DNA of 64,000 bases. Source: Bacillota bacterium (lineage in GTDB: Bacteria; Bacillota_A; Clostridia; Lachnospirales; Lachnospiraceae). This document shows, piece after piece, positions 18,175-26,995 of the stretch. Each line of letters starts with the position of its first letter. Position 1 is the stretch's first letter. Below the pieces are notes generated by a model. It was not told the DNA's origin. It saw only the letters and a list, made by a program, of their open reading frames with translations, and did not search any database. Location: positions 1-64,000 of the forward strand of contig JAEZSL010000297.1 in the NCBI GenBank assembly GCA_023443925.1, read 5' to 3'. A program made the translations under genes and the position numbers.

Positions 18175-18789
18175 ATGGAAACTAATATATCTGAAAAACT
18201 ATTGCAACAGATTCGGAATTGCACAAATCTGGTTCACAGACTGATTCATCGCGAACATCAATTTATCAATCCAGGAATCACGGGAAGCGGTATCGGACGC
18301 GGACAAGGTCTTGTACTTCGTACGCTTGCAGAAAATAACGGCATGACCCAGACAGAGATTGCCGAGAAGCTGGATATCCGTCCTTCTTCCCTTGGAGAGC
18401 TTGTGGTGAAGCTTGAGGAAAACGGTTTTGTGGAGCGCCGCCAAAATGAAAAAGACAAACGGGTCATCAATGTTTATCTCACGGAGAAGGGGCGAGGGAT
18501 TGACAAAGAGTTTATAAATCTAAGGCAGCAGTCAGCCGAATCATGGTGCGCGGGGTTGTCTGAAAATGAGAAAGTACTTCTTTCCGAGCTGCTGGGTAAG
18601 CTGATCTCTTCTATGGATGAGTCACTGTCAAAGAATGCGCCTGAATTTTCGGGACGAGAAGTACCCTTCGGCCTTGGACCTTCGGAAATGGACCGCGATG
18701 ACCTTTTACTTCATGGCCCGCATTCCCAAAATGATCATTTTGACAGACGGCGTGGCGGATATCGAGAGGATTGGCGGAACGGATTCTAA
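18175..18789 (+). CDS. MarR-family regulator with charged C-terminal tail
   Basis: The 204-residue product has the MarR winged helix (MTQTEIAEKLDIRPSSLGELVVKLEENGFVERRQNEKDKRVINVYLTEKG). After the dimerisation helix it carries an unusual tail of about 40 residues rich in Asp, His and Arg (DRDDLLLHGPHSQNDHFDRRRGG...). Typical MarR proteins are near 150 residues. AGGAGG at 18162-18167 supports the start. Two identical palindromes around its promoter imply autoregulation. No transporter follows directly; another MarR gene does. Confidence 0.88.
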   Translation: METNISEKLLQQIRNCTNLVHRLIHREHQFINPGITGSGIGRGQGLVLRTLAENNGMTQTEIAEKLDIRPSSLGELVVKLEENGFVERRQNEKDKRVINVYLTEKGRGIDKEFINLRQQSAESWCAGLSENEKVLLSELLGKLISSMDESLSKNAPEFSGREVPFGLGPSEMDRDDLLLHGPHSQNDHFDRRRGGYREDWRNGF

Positions 18790-18885
18790 GTTTATTATTT
18801 TAGTGTGTATCGTAATCAAGTGTAGTGGTCCTCAAAGAATTTTGATCTCAGACTTTCATTAATGAATTTTATCTCAGACCTTCTG

Positions 18886-18928
18886 TTGACAATAGATGGG
18901 ACAGAAGCTATAATTAGATAGAATTCTA
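18886..18928 (+). promoter_or_regulatory. Consensus promoter with TAGAATTCTA operator for the second MarR gene
   Basis: TTGACA (18886-18891), a 17-bp spacer and TATAAT (18909-18914) form a perfect consensus promoter. The 10-bp palindrome TAGAATTCTA follows at 18919-18928, at the expected transcription start. The same palindrome occurs twice before the MFS gene, indicating a shared regulator. Confidence 0.88.
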
Positions 18929-18980
18929 ATTAATTTTACTTTCCATTTCACGGATATATACAAAGAGGCTGGTGATTTGT

Positions 18981-19427
18981 ATGGATACACGCACTAATAA
19001 CAAAAATTTTGAATTTTATTTAAGATCAATAGTACATGCCATGAAGCAAATGCTGGACACTAAGCTGCTCCCTTATGACATCACGAATCAGCAGGCACGT
19101 TTGCTGGGCGATTTAGATAACCAACTTAAGAGAGGCGAAGAAATTGTTCAAAAAGATTTGGAGCGTACGATGAAATTGCGGGGCTCTTCAATTACCAGCC
19201 TGTTGCAGGGACTGGAACGTAAAGGATTTATTTCACGCAGCACAGGAAACGAGGATGGACGGACAAAACTGGTAGATATCACTGAAAAAGGCAGAGCTGT
19301 GATCGAAGAGGTTGAAAGCTCTTTTCAGGAATTAGAGCAATTGCTTGTGGAAGGAATGTCAGAGGAAGAAAAAGCAACTTTTCTGCACCTGCTTAGGATT
19401 TCTTTTAATAACTTAAAAATTGAGTAA
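18981..19427 (+). CDS. MarR-family regulator of the adjacent MFS exporter
   Basis: The product of about 148 residues has a standard MarR fold with recognition region QKDLERTMKLRGSSITSLLQGLERKGFISRSTGNEDGRTKLVDITEKG. ATG 18981 is preferred, with a GGTGAT anti-SD match close upstream; an in-frame GTG at 18972 is an alternative. TAGAATTCTA palindromes at its own promoter and in duplicate before the MFS gene 88 bp downstream make it the probable repressor of both, released by a toxic ligand. Confidence 0.87.
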   Translation: MDTRTNNKNFEFYLRSIVHAMKQMLDTKLLPYDITNQQARLLGDLDNQLKRGEEIVQKDLERTMKLRGSSITSLLQGLERKGFISRSTGNEDGRTKLVDITEKGRAVIEEVESSFQELEQLLVEGMSEEEKATFLHLLRISFNNLKIE

Positions 19428-19471
19428 TCATTGTTAACTATAAGTCTGACAGTATTACTTGTTATATTAGA

Positions 19472-19496
19472 TAGAATTCTAATTATTAGAATTCTA
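19472..19496 (+). promoter_or_regulatory. Tandem TAGAATTCTA operators before the MFS gene
   Basis: Two copies of TAGAATTCTA at 19472-19481 and 19487-19496, with 15-bp centre spacing, end only a few bases before the AGGAGG site at 19502-19507. They match the site at 18919-18928. Bound repressor here would block the promoter or early elongation of the exporter gene. Confidence 0.85.
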
Positions 19497-19515
19497 ATTA
19501 TAGGAGGATTATAGC

Positions 19516-20946
19516 ATGAGTAATTCAAATTTAATAAAAAAACAAGCCGATCCATCTCGGCTGACACTTCGGCTGCGATTAATATTGGCTGTCGTAATTA
19601 TCGCAGATATTCTCGATCTGATGGACTCAAACATCACCAATATTGCGTCACCTTCTATTGTTCAAAACATTGGTGGAGGCGAGTCTCTGATCAAATGGCT
19701 TGGAGCAAGCTATGCTTTAGCGATGGGTGTGCTGCTTGTCATCGGCGGACGTCTGGGTGACCGTTATGGTAAACGGCGAATGTTCCTGATCGGCATAACA
19801 GGTTTTACGTTGGCTTCCGCGTTTTGCGGTTTATCTGTCAATCCGTCAATGATTATAGCTGGAAGGTTGATACAGGGGGGCTTTGGTGCTCTACTGATAC
19901 CGCAAGGCATGAGCATCTTAATGGCCACATTTTCTCGTGAACAGTTTCCCCGTGCGGTTAGCGCATTTGGACCGGTTATGAGTCTTTCCTCTGTTGTTGG
20001 CCCTATTTTAGCCGGATTTATTATTCAGGCTAATATCGGCGGGCTTGACTGGCGTCCTATGTTCCTTATCAACATCGTTCTTGGTCTGGCGGGTTTTATT
20101 GCTGCGGTTAAGTTATTGCCTCACGATATGCCTAACTCCAATGAAAAGCTGGATGGTATCGGTACTGCTCTATTGGGAGTGTCTATGCTTGGCCTGATTT
20201 TTGGCTTGAATGAAGGATCAACGGGCGGCTGGACGATTTTACCAATTGCCAGTCTCATAGTAGGTGCTGTGATGCTTGTAGCCTTTGCGCTTCGTCAGCG
20301 GTACGCTGACAATCCGCTTATTAAACCAACTCTCTTTAAGAATAAAGGATTTACATCCGGACTACTAGTGGGTCTCGGGTTCTTCGCGGCAGTAAATGGT
20401 TTGGCTTATGTCATTTCCTTGTATTTTCAACTGGTTCTTCATCTCACTCCGTATGAAGCGGCTCTGGGGCTCTGCCCAATGGCAATCGGCATCGTAATCT
20501 CCTCAATGGTCTGCCGGCCGCTTCTAACTAAGCTTGGACGTACACTTATCATCATTGGGCTTTCTGCTACACTTATTGGTGCTCTCGGTCTCTGGCTCAC
20601 TATCTTAATCAAAGGCATGGCAGCTACCGCATTGCTGACAGCTCCTGCTATATTAGTTATCGGCGCAGGTATGGGCGCTTGTTTCAGCAGCATTTATGAG
20701 GTGGCTCTCGGGGATATTGAGCATGACGAGGCAGGCAGCGCAAGCGGTTCTTTAAGCGCTGTGCAGCAATTAGCAGCTGCAATTGGTTCTGCCATCGTAA
20801 CGACAATTTTCTTTAACCTTCAGAAAACGGTGGGAGATGTAGGAGCTATGAAGTCCAGTATTCTGATAGTAGTAGCAATTGTCCTCATCTGCCTCGGGCC
20901 AGTTTGGCTTATGCCACGAACGGCGCCTTCAGAAGACTTGAATTAA
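19516..20946 (+). CDS. MFS drug exporter, DHA2 (EmrB/QacA) type, probably 14 membrane segments
   Basis: The 476-residue membrane protein begins with LRLILAVVIIADILDLMDSNITNIASPSI, the motif D1-type start of DHA2 transporters. GGRLGDRYGKRRMFLIG (motif A) and GPVMSLSSVVGPILAGFI (motif C, antiporter) follow. Length fits the 14-segment subfamily of multidrug/H+ antiporters. AGGAGG lies eight bases before the ATG. Control by the upstream MarR protein is strongly suggested by the duplicated operator. The exported compound is unknown. Confidence 0.9.
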   Translation: MSNSNLIKKQADPSRLTLRLRLILAVVIIADILDLMDSNITNIASPSIVQNIGGGESLIKWLGASYALAMGVLLVIGGRLGDRYGKRRMFLIGITGFTLASAFCGLSVNPSMIIAGRLIQGGFGALLIPQGMSILMATFSREQFPRAVSAFGPVMSLSSVVGPILAGFIIQANIGGLDWRPMFLINIVLGLAGFIAAVKLLPHDMPNSNEKLDGIGTALLGVSMLGLIFGLNEGSTGGWTILPIASLIVGAVMLVAFALRQRYADNPLIKPTLFKNKGFTSGLLVGLGFFAAVNGLAYVISLYFQLVLHLTPYEAALGLCPMAIGIVISSMVCRPLLTKLGRTLIIIGLSATLIGALGLWLTILIKGMAATALLTAPAILVIGAGMGACFSSIYEVALGDIEHDEAGSASGSLSAVQQLAAAIGSAIVTTIFFNLQKTVGDVGAMKSSILIVVAIVLICLGPVWLMPRTAPSEDLN

Positions 20947-21063
20947 GGAGCTCGTCCTGCTTTGTGGCTGAAATTATTATTTGAATGGCTATTGACTCTA
21001 GCATAATGGTATACTTTATATTATAGACGAGCTCAAAGTACACATATATGTGAGGATATAAAT

Positions 21064-21120
21064 ATGCTGAAGATTGGAGATTTTTCAAAGCTATCACGGA
21101 TTAGCATTCGTATGCTTTGA
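21064..21120 (+). pseudogene. MerR-family regulator remnant (N-terminal 18 codons)
   Basis: ATG 21064 opens MLKIGDFSKLSRISIRML, the exact start of a MerR-type helix-turn-helix (normally continuing RYYDEIGLL), but a TGA replaces the next codon. Downstream DNA to about 21200 has only scattered protein-like bits in other frames. An upstream TTGACT...TATACT near 20990-21020 suggests the old promoter survives. The rest of 20947-21395 has no gene. Confidence 0.8.
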
Positions 21121-21395
21121 TACCTATTTTATCTGAGACAGCTTCCGCTACTGATTGCTGTATTGCCTCATATGGACTGATACCTGGCGGCTTTCATAAT
21201 ATAGATTGACATTAATTAACAAAGGATCTATACTAAATATTGAAAATTTTAGAAATAACAAGAGGTACTGATATGGGATTTCCTTTCATGATATATTTAC
21301 TGTGTTTATAGCATTAATAAGCTTATACCAATTGTATATTCACTATATTTGTATAAAGCAAAAAGAAGATCATATTAGACGGAAGGAGTAGATAT

Positions 21396-22775
21396 ATGCT
21401 AACATCTAAAATGAAATTTAAATTAGCATTAACACTTGCAATTGCAATACTTTTAAGTGTCGGCGTTAGCAGTAATCATATGAAGGTTATTGCAAAAAGT
21501 AAATCTAGTAATACTACTGCTGAATCAAATAATAAGGCAGCCCTAGAGAAACGTACTTCCAATTATATTTCTCAATTTATTAAGGGCAATTTTGATGACT
21601 TTTATAAAGATTCTACCGGACAATTACAGAAGAAAATTACGAAAAGTACACTGAAACAAGGTTGGGAACAGATAATAGCAATAACCGGTAAACCCGGTGA
21701 GTCTAATAGCCGCACTTATATTCAGCAGAATGGTCTGAGTTCAGTGTCAGAAACAATTGAAGGTACCTTATACAACATTATTGTAACTATTAGTTATAAC
21801 TCTGGGGGCAAACCTGTTGGTATCTGGACTAATTTTGTTCCGAAAGCCCCCCCAAAGCCAAAAAGTACAGACAGATGGGAAGAATTTTCGATAACTGTCG
21901 GAGAAAAGAAATTACATGGTATGCTTACCCTGCCAAAAGGTGTGCAGAAGCCTCCGGTAGTCATAATGATACAGGGTTCTGGAGCTTCAGACATGAATGA
22001 GTCTGTCGGCGCTACCCCAAATCGTCCATTTGAAGATATCGCTCATGGTCTTGCAGAACAAGGAGTAGCAACATTGCGATATAATAAGTGTACCTATCAA
22101 AATCCTGCTGGCGGTGGAGACACAATTGAATATGAAGTACTGGATGATGCAGCGGCCGCTGTTAAAATGCTTGGCAATGATAAGCGGGTAGATGCAGACC
22201 GAATCTATTTGCTCGGTCACAGTCTCGGTGGAATGATGGCACCTAAAATAGCTGCCGACAATTCTCAAATAAAAGGATTTATCTCAATGGCTGGTTCCTT
22301 ACGTTCACTTCAAGACATAATTCTTGACCAGAACAAAGCAGCTCTCGAGGCAGAAACTTCACTTACCGAACAGCAAAAAAATGATCTACTAGCGCAAATT
22401 GAAGCTGAGATTGTAAAAACTAAGACTTTAGATGATGGCGGTACTAATTATATTATGGGTATACCCACTAGTTACTGGAAAAGTTTAAATGCTATTGATA
22501 GCATTAACATTGTGAAGAAGCTAAATATTCCTATGCTTATTCTACAAGGCACTGTTGATTTCCAAGTCTATCCGGACAAAGACTATAAACTTTGGCAGAC
22601 GACATTAGAGGGTCAAAATAATGTTACCTACCACCTCTACAATGATCTTAGCCATATGTTTATGCCAAACCAAATTTCTAGAAATGGTATTCCGGATATT
22701 TCGGTTTATAATGCTCCAAACCATGTAGAATTACAGGTGATTATGGATATTGCTGCATGGATTAAAGGACAATAA
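21396..22775 (+). CDS. Secreted alpha/beta hydrolase with N-terminal DUF3887-like domain
   Basis: The 459-residue protein starts with a signal peptide or anchor (residues 7-27, FKLALTLAIAILLSVGVSS). A DUF3887-like domain follows at about 45-155, then an alpha/beta hydrolase with GHSLGG as nucleophile elbow, GTVDFQV carrying the acid and DLSHMF the His. This matches extracellular esterase/peptidase-like hydrolases of Firmicutes whose substrate is not defined. AAGGAG precedes the ATG. It stands alone on the strand and ends ahead of a strong terminator at 22921. Confidence 0.85.
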   Translation: MLTSKMKFKLALTLAIAILLSVGVSSNHMKVIAKSKSSNTTAESNNKAALEKRTSNYISQFIKGNFDDFYKDSTGQLQKKITKSTLKQGWEQIIAITGKPGESNSRTYIQQNGLSSVSETIEGTLYNIIVTISYNSGGKPVGIWTNFVPKAPPKPKSTDRWEEFSITVGEKKLHGMLTLPKGVQKPPVVIMIQGSGASDMNESVGATPNRPFEDIAHGLAEQGVATLRYNKCTYQNPAGGGDTIEYEVLDDAAAAVKMLGNDKRVDADRIYLLGHSLGGMMAPKIAADNSQIKGFISMAGSLRSLQDIILDQNKAALEAETSLTEQQKNDLLAQIEAEIVKTKTLDDGGTNYIMGIPTSYWKSLNAIDSINIVKKLNIPMLILQGTVDFQVYPDKDYKLWQTTLEGQNNVTYHLYNDLSHMFMPNQISRNGIPDISVYNAPNHVELQVIMDIAAWIKGQ

Positions 22776-22776
22776 A

Positions 22777-22887
22777 AACAAAATAACAGAAGCTCTTTCC
22801 GGTGAGGAAACAGCAGACGGCTATCGCTTGAAAGTATCTTTTGAGAAATTGCAACAGACAATGAATCATCCAAATGAATGGTTATAA
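22777..22887 (+). pseudogene. Short coding-like fragment
   Basis: An open frame without a start reads NKITEALSGEETADGY, then RLKVSFEKLQQTMNHPNEWL before TAA. Composition looks like the C-terminal end of a real protein, but the family is not recognised. It begins within the stop of the hydrolase gene in another frame and lies before the terminator at 22921. Confidence 0.3.
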
Positions 22888-22920
22888 TGTATTCCTTAGT
22901 ATCAAAATCAAGAGAGAAAT

Positions 22921-22967
22921 CCAAATGTATTAAGATAAAAAATCTTAATACATTTGGATTTTATTTT
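22921..22967 (+). terminator. Strong terminator after the hydrolase gene
   Basis: A perfect 16-bp stem (CCAAATGTATTAAGAT at 22921-22936, complement at 22942-22957) with an A5 loop is followed by ATTTTATTTT. Confidence 0.9.
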
Positions 22968-22980
22968 GTAGAAAAAGATA

Positions 22981-23028
22981 TTGACAAAAGAATCTAACGA
23001 GTGTTAGTATTAAATCTAACGAACGTTA
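22981..23028 (+). promoter_or_regulatory. Promoter and two TAACG-type operators of the TetR operon
   Basis: TTGACA at 22981-22986 and TAGTAT at 23005-23010 (18-bp spacer) are overlapped by CTAAC-N4-GTTAG (22994-23007) and followed by TAACG-AA-CGTTA (23017-23028). The two dyads share CTAACGA half-sites, 22 bp apart, matching a TetR dimer site used for autorepression. Confidence 0.8.
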
Positions 23029-23051
23029 AATATAAATGGAGTGTAACTTGA

Positions 23052-23627
23052 ATGAGGAACAAAACAGATAAAGGACTTAGAGAGAGAATACTTAAAGAAT
23101 CAGTAAGGTTATTTTCAGAAAAAGGCTATCATGGTACATCCATGAGAGATATTGCTTCTGGCTCAGAGTGTAGCTTGCCAATGTTGTATTATTACTACAA
23201 GAACAAAGTGGATTTATTCTACGAAGTAGCATACAATGAATTTGTTTTGCTTATAGAAAGGTTGAATGCACAAGTTATAATTGGAGCAACGGTACAAGAG
23301 ACTTATTTTAATGCAATAAAGCAAAGAAAAGAACTCTTAAGCTATGACAAAGCTGTATATAAGCTCTCACTAAAAGTTTGGCTGGGTTTTGACGGAGAAT
23401 CAAAGGTTAGAAAAGACTTGATTGAATGGGAAAATGGTCGTATGGAGAGAACTAAAAAAATATTAGAGAGATATATAGAAAATAAAAAAATACTGCATGA
23501 TTTTTCAAACTTATTTGTGAGGGTAATGGAGAATGTGATAGAAAAAATTATTCTTTTGGATGAGGAGATTCCTGATGAAGATATAAAAAATGAAATTGAA
23601 TTATTAATGAAACTATCAAGTTTATAA
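23052..23627 (+). CDS. TetR/AcrR-family regulator
   Basis: The 191-residue protein has the N-terminal TetR helix-turn-helix (RERILKESVRLFSEKGYHGTSMRDIASGSECSLPMLYYYYKNKVDLF) and a divergent helical ligand domain. It leads a probable operon with the cysteine-rich protein gene (next start 15 bp after its stop) and the S41 peptidase gene, all on one strand with short or overlapping junctions. Two dyads in its promoter suggest that it represses all three. Confidence 0.88.
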   Translation: MRNKTDKGLRERILKESVRLFSEKGYHGTSMRDIASGSECSLPMLYYYYKNKVDLFYEVAYNEFVLLIERLNAQVIIGATVQETYFNAIKQRKELLSYDKAVYKLSLKVWLGFDGESKVRKDLIEWENGRMERTKKILERYIENKKILHDFSNLFVRVMENVIEKIILLDEEIPDEDIKNEIELLMKLSSL

Positions 23628-23642
23628 ATGGAGGATCGGATT

Positions 23643-24083
23643 ATGGATAATGAAAAGAAAATTAAATTGCTGCAGATGATATATGCAGGGGCATTGGCAG
23701 ATTCTGTATTAAGGCTGGATACGGAAGGAATTCTTTTAAAGGTAACTGCTGAGAAAAAACAGGAGCAGCTGGCAGGCGGTAAATTGCGTGCAGCCCAGCT
23801 TGGAATTCAAAGGCCTATACAAGTATTCGAAATACTTCCAGAAATTTTTGGCTGCGCTAATTGGAACACAGAACAAAATAATGAAGGTTTTAATGCTACA
23901 GCAACAAACTGTATGCTATGTGGTTTGTCAAAAAAGCTGGGAGCCGGGAGTCCGTGCAATATTTATTGCCTTGATGCAATGGAAGGATTGATAAAGGGAC
24001 TAGATGAAAATGCTGGATACAATGTAATCTCAACTCTTTGGAGTCAGAATGAATGCAAAGTAGTGGTCAAGACTGTAAGGTAA
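23643..24083 (+). CDS. Cysteine-containing conserved hypothetical protein
   Basis: The 146-residue product has no membrane segment. Its notable part is ATNCMLCGLSKKLGAGSP followed by CNIYCLDAMEGLIKGL, with four cysteines spaced C-x2-C-x11-C-x3-C, suggestive of a metal or disulfide site. I believe this is a conserved family in Clostridia but cannot name it; a distant link to the L-2-amino-thiazoline-4-carboxylate hydrolase-like group is possible. GGAGG at 23630-23634 selects ATG 23643 over the ATG at 23628. It overlaps the longest version of the next gene, so coupling is likely. Confidence 0.6.
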   Translation: MDNEKKIKLLQMIYAGALADSVLRLDTEGILLKVTAEKKQEQLAGGKLRAAQLGIQRPIQVFEILPEIFGCANWNTEQNNEGFNATATNCMLCGLSKKLGAGSPCNIYCLDAMEGLIKGLDENAGYNVISTLWSQNECKVVVKTVR

Positions 24084-24085
24084 AA

Positions 24086-25759
24086 ATGAGAGAATATATA
24101 TTGGAGGGAAAGATTTTAGTGCAGCAGCTTCTATTTAATGGTAGAAATGTAAAAAAATTTAGAATATTAAAAAGAATAATAAGGTATGGTTTGATTTTAA
24201 TTATTATTTTTATAACATTAGTTTTGTTTTATCTGGCTTTTGAATTCATTAATCAAAAAGCTTGGGTTAAAGATCAGCAGGTTACTGTAAAAGAATTAAT
24301 GCCGCAACAAAAAGAAGATGATTTTCGTTATTTAACACAAATAGTACAAGAATATTATCCTTTTGAAGAAGCTAATAAGAAGGTAAAAGGCCTTCAAGAT
24401 TTAGGTGAAATGAATGATATATATATTAATAAGGCTAAAGAAACTAAAAATAACAGAGAGTTTCTTGAGTTATTTAATGAATACTTGCAACGCATTCATC
24501 AGACTGGACATGCGTATATCATTAATCCGAATGAAGCAAAAGCAATGAACACCTTTAGCAACAGAACTTTATTTGGAATAAAAAAAGATAGTTTTAATAA
24601 AACAGATTATTGGTTTAACTTATGGAACAGTATTTCTGTCAGTGTTTATGCTGACATTGATGTTTTATATGAAAAGGGAGGTTACTATGTAGCCAAAGAT
24701 TTTTCGGCAGGGGATAGATATATTCCTAGAGGCAGTAAAATTCTTAGAATTAATGGCATGAGTACAGATGAATATGTTAAATTACTTCAAAATAAACATT
24801 GGCTTCGTTATGATCATGAAAATAATAAAGTTTTTATAAGTGATCCTTTTATTGTTGATTCAGGTGACAAAAAGAATTTTTGGAATGTAGAATTTGAACT
24901 TATTAATGGTAAAATAAGCTGTGAAAAAATAACAAAGAGATTCGGCAGGAAGAAAGATCTAAGATTTAATAATAATTCATATAATCATACTTTTTGCTAC
25001 GAACTTAATAATGAAGTTTGTTATATAAGGGTATGGCAATTTTTGAGCGATTATAGTTCAGATAATGAAATGATACAAACCTTTATGAAAAGTTCTAATG
25101 GAAAGTATAAAAAGCTAATCATAGATATTAGGGGAAATGATGGCGGAGATCCTAAGTATTGGATGAAGGTTTTAATTGAGCCGCTTGTAAAAAGGACTAC
25201 ATATTATGAATGTTATGCTGGAGTAACAAAGGAATTCTTAAGCAAAAAAGGAATTTTATTTGAGATCTATAGATTGGCTCAAGGCGGATTGTTTAATAAA
25301 GAAAACTATAATTTTTATGATGCTGAAAAAAGTGATTATTATAACACTTATGGTAAAGATTTGCAATTCTATAAAGTAACTAAAAAGTTTGAACCAACAA
25401 ATAGTTTTCCTTTTGAAGGAGAAGTCTATTTGCTGGTTGATCAGGATTGTTTTTCTGCTGCTGAGGACTTTGCTAGTACAGTAAAGGGAATGAAATTGGC
25501 AACTTTAGTAGGAACAAATACTCAAGGCGGGACTGCTACTTTATTGCCGCCATATACTTTCTGTTTGCCGGAAAGCGGTGTGATGTTTGCGATGGAGACA
25601 GAGATTACTTATACTTCTGATGGGAAAATAGATGAAATATATGGAACAGCTCCAGATATAGAATTAGAAGAATCTACTTATCCTACCACATATCCTTTAT
25701 CCGCTGATAAAGAGGAAATATTAAAAGACACTTGGATACAGCAGGTTTTAAATTATTAA
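24086..25759 (+). CDS. Membrane-anchored S41-family peptidase
   Basis: From ATG 24086 the product is about 557 residues: one membrane segment (about 34-57, YGLILIIIFITLVLFYLAFEF), a PDZ-like middle (SKILRINGMSTDEYV) and the S41 core KLIIDIRGNDGGDPKYW, then DCFSAAEDFAST with Ser457 as nucleophile, then VGTNTQGGTA. The latter is the V-G-x2-T-x-G-G form of IRBP/tricorn-like S41 enzymes, without the Lys used by CtpA. ATG 24053 and GTG 24119 are alternative starts. Last gene of the TetR-led set; it probably cleaves extracytoplasmic proteins or peptides. Confidence 0.85.
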   Translation: MREYILEGKILVQQLLFNGRNVKKFRILKRIIRYGLILIIIFITLVLFYLAFEFINQKAWVKDQQVTVKELMPQQKEDDFRYLTQIVQEYYPFEEANKKVKGLQDLGEMNDIYINKAKETKNNREFLELFNEYLQRIHQTGHAYIINPNEAKAMNTFSNRTLFGIKKDSFNKTDYWFNLWNSISVSVYADIDVLYEKGGYYVAKDFSAGDRYIPRGSKILRINGMSTDEYVKLLQNKHWLRYDHENNKVFISDPFIVDSGDKKNFWNVEFELINGKISCEKITKRFGRKKDLRFNNNSYNHTFCYELNNEVCYIRVWQFLSDYSSDNEMIQTFMKSSNGKYKKLIIDIRGNDGGDPKYWMKVLIEPLVKRTTYYECYAGVTKEFLSKKGILFEIYRLAQGGLFNKENYNFYDAEKSDYYNTYGKDLQFYKVTKKFEPTNSFPFEGEVYLLVDQDCFSAAEDFASTVKGMKLATLVGTNTQGGTATLLPPYTFCLPESGVMFAMETEITYTSDGKIDEIYGTAPDIELEESTYPTTYPLSADKEEILKDTWIQQVLNY

Positions 25760-25924
25760 AGATACATGATAAGGGATACCAAAGATTCAGGATGGATATA
25801 CAAAGTATTTACTCCTTAAGTGGAGTTATAATATTTCATCACGTTAGTTGGAGGTAATTTTATAGCAGTGTATTCAGGTGAAAAATTACTATTTTCATTA
25901 TTCAACTAAATAAAAACATTTTGT

Positions 25925-25970
25925 GAGACCGTTCATTTTCAATTTAATTGAAATGAACGGTCTCGTTTTG
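25925..25970. terminator. Terminator hairpin downstream of the S41 gene
   Basis: GAGACCGTTCATTTTCAA (25925-25942) pairs with the run ending GAACGGTCTC at 25964 with one bulged base, followed by GTTTTG. It lies about 165 bp after the peptidase stop. The rest of 25760-26113 has no gene. Confidence 0.8.
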
Positions 25971-26113
25971 TTATAAAATATATATCTATTAGAATGTCAA
26001 TAGCAGGCGAATATCTCGCCTTTAAAAAAAATATTGCAAAGGTATACAACTAGAAGTATAATATTGAATATAAGTTCAATGAATTTAAATTTAATTAATA
26101 GAGAGGTAATAAA

Positions 26114-26692
26114 ATGGGTTTACGAAAAGAGCAGAAAGAGAATAGAAGAAATGAAATTCTTGCAACAGGACTTGATCTGTTTATCCGCAGAGGTTATACC
26201 TCAACAAAAATAAATGATATCGCTAATCAAGTGGGAATGAGTACCGGTCTTCTGTTTCATTATTTTGAATCAAAGGAGAAATTGTATGAGGAGCTCATAC
26301 GAAATGGTATATCGGGTCCGGTTAGTTTTATGCCTGATTCCGGCATGGAGCCCATAGCTTATTTTGAGACTACAACAAAATTGATTTTCGATAATATAAA
26401 AAGCAGACCGATTTTAGCAGAATATTTTGTACTTATGAACCAGGCAGTTCACAACGAGGCTGCGCCAGAGAGCGTGAAAAATATGCTTAAGAATTATGAC
26501 ATCTATACGCCTACCTCACAGCTCATAAAGAAAGGTCAGGAAAACGGGGTGATTCGGCAAGGCAACCCATATGCTCTTGCTATAACATATTGGTGTGCGA
26601 TTCAGGGTGTAGCTGAACAGATGGCTGTGAATCCTGATTATCCTTGTCCCGAGAGCGAATGGATTGTAGATATTTTAAGGAGTAAATTATAA
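26114..26692 (+). CDS. TetR/AcrR-family regulator
   Basis: The 192-residue product has the TetR DNA-binding domain (RRNEILATGLDLFIRRGYTSTKINDIANQVGMSTGLLFHYFESKEKLYEELI) and a C-terminal ligand domain. GAGAGG precedes the ATG. No partner is adjacent: the next gene (26996) is a metal-dependent hydrolase 300 bp away. The 26693-26995 gap holds no recognised gene. The target is unknown. Confidence 0.87.
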   Translation: MGLRKEQKENRRNEILATGLDLFIRRGYTSTKINDIANQVGMSTGLLFHYFESKEKLYEELIRNGISGPVSFMPDSGMEPIAYFETTTKLIFDNIKSRPILAEYFVLMNQAVHNEAAPESVKNMLKNYDIYTPTSQLIKKGQENGVIRQGNPYALAITYWCAIQGVAEQMAVNPDYPCPESEWIVDILRSKL

Positions 26693-26995
26693 TTGATCCG
26701 GTATTAAAGGTCTCTCCGCGTGTGTTTTATGAATATATATACGCTGGTATTCATTCAAAACCCGAAATTGACCTTTAGGTACTCGAATTCTAATTAAATC
26801 AATAATCGTAGTGCAGGTACATCCGGACTGTCATGAGACATTTACGTTCATGAGTCTTGAAGCAACTGTATTCAATTTTAATTATCAGAAATAGAATTAA
26901 AAATATTTCATACAGAATTTAGAAATACATAAGATAATATTTATTTCTCCAAATATAATGAACAAGATTAGTAGCGTGTAATAGGAGGGTTTTTG

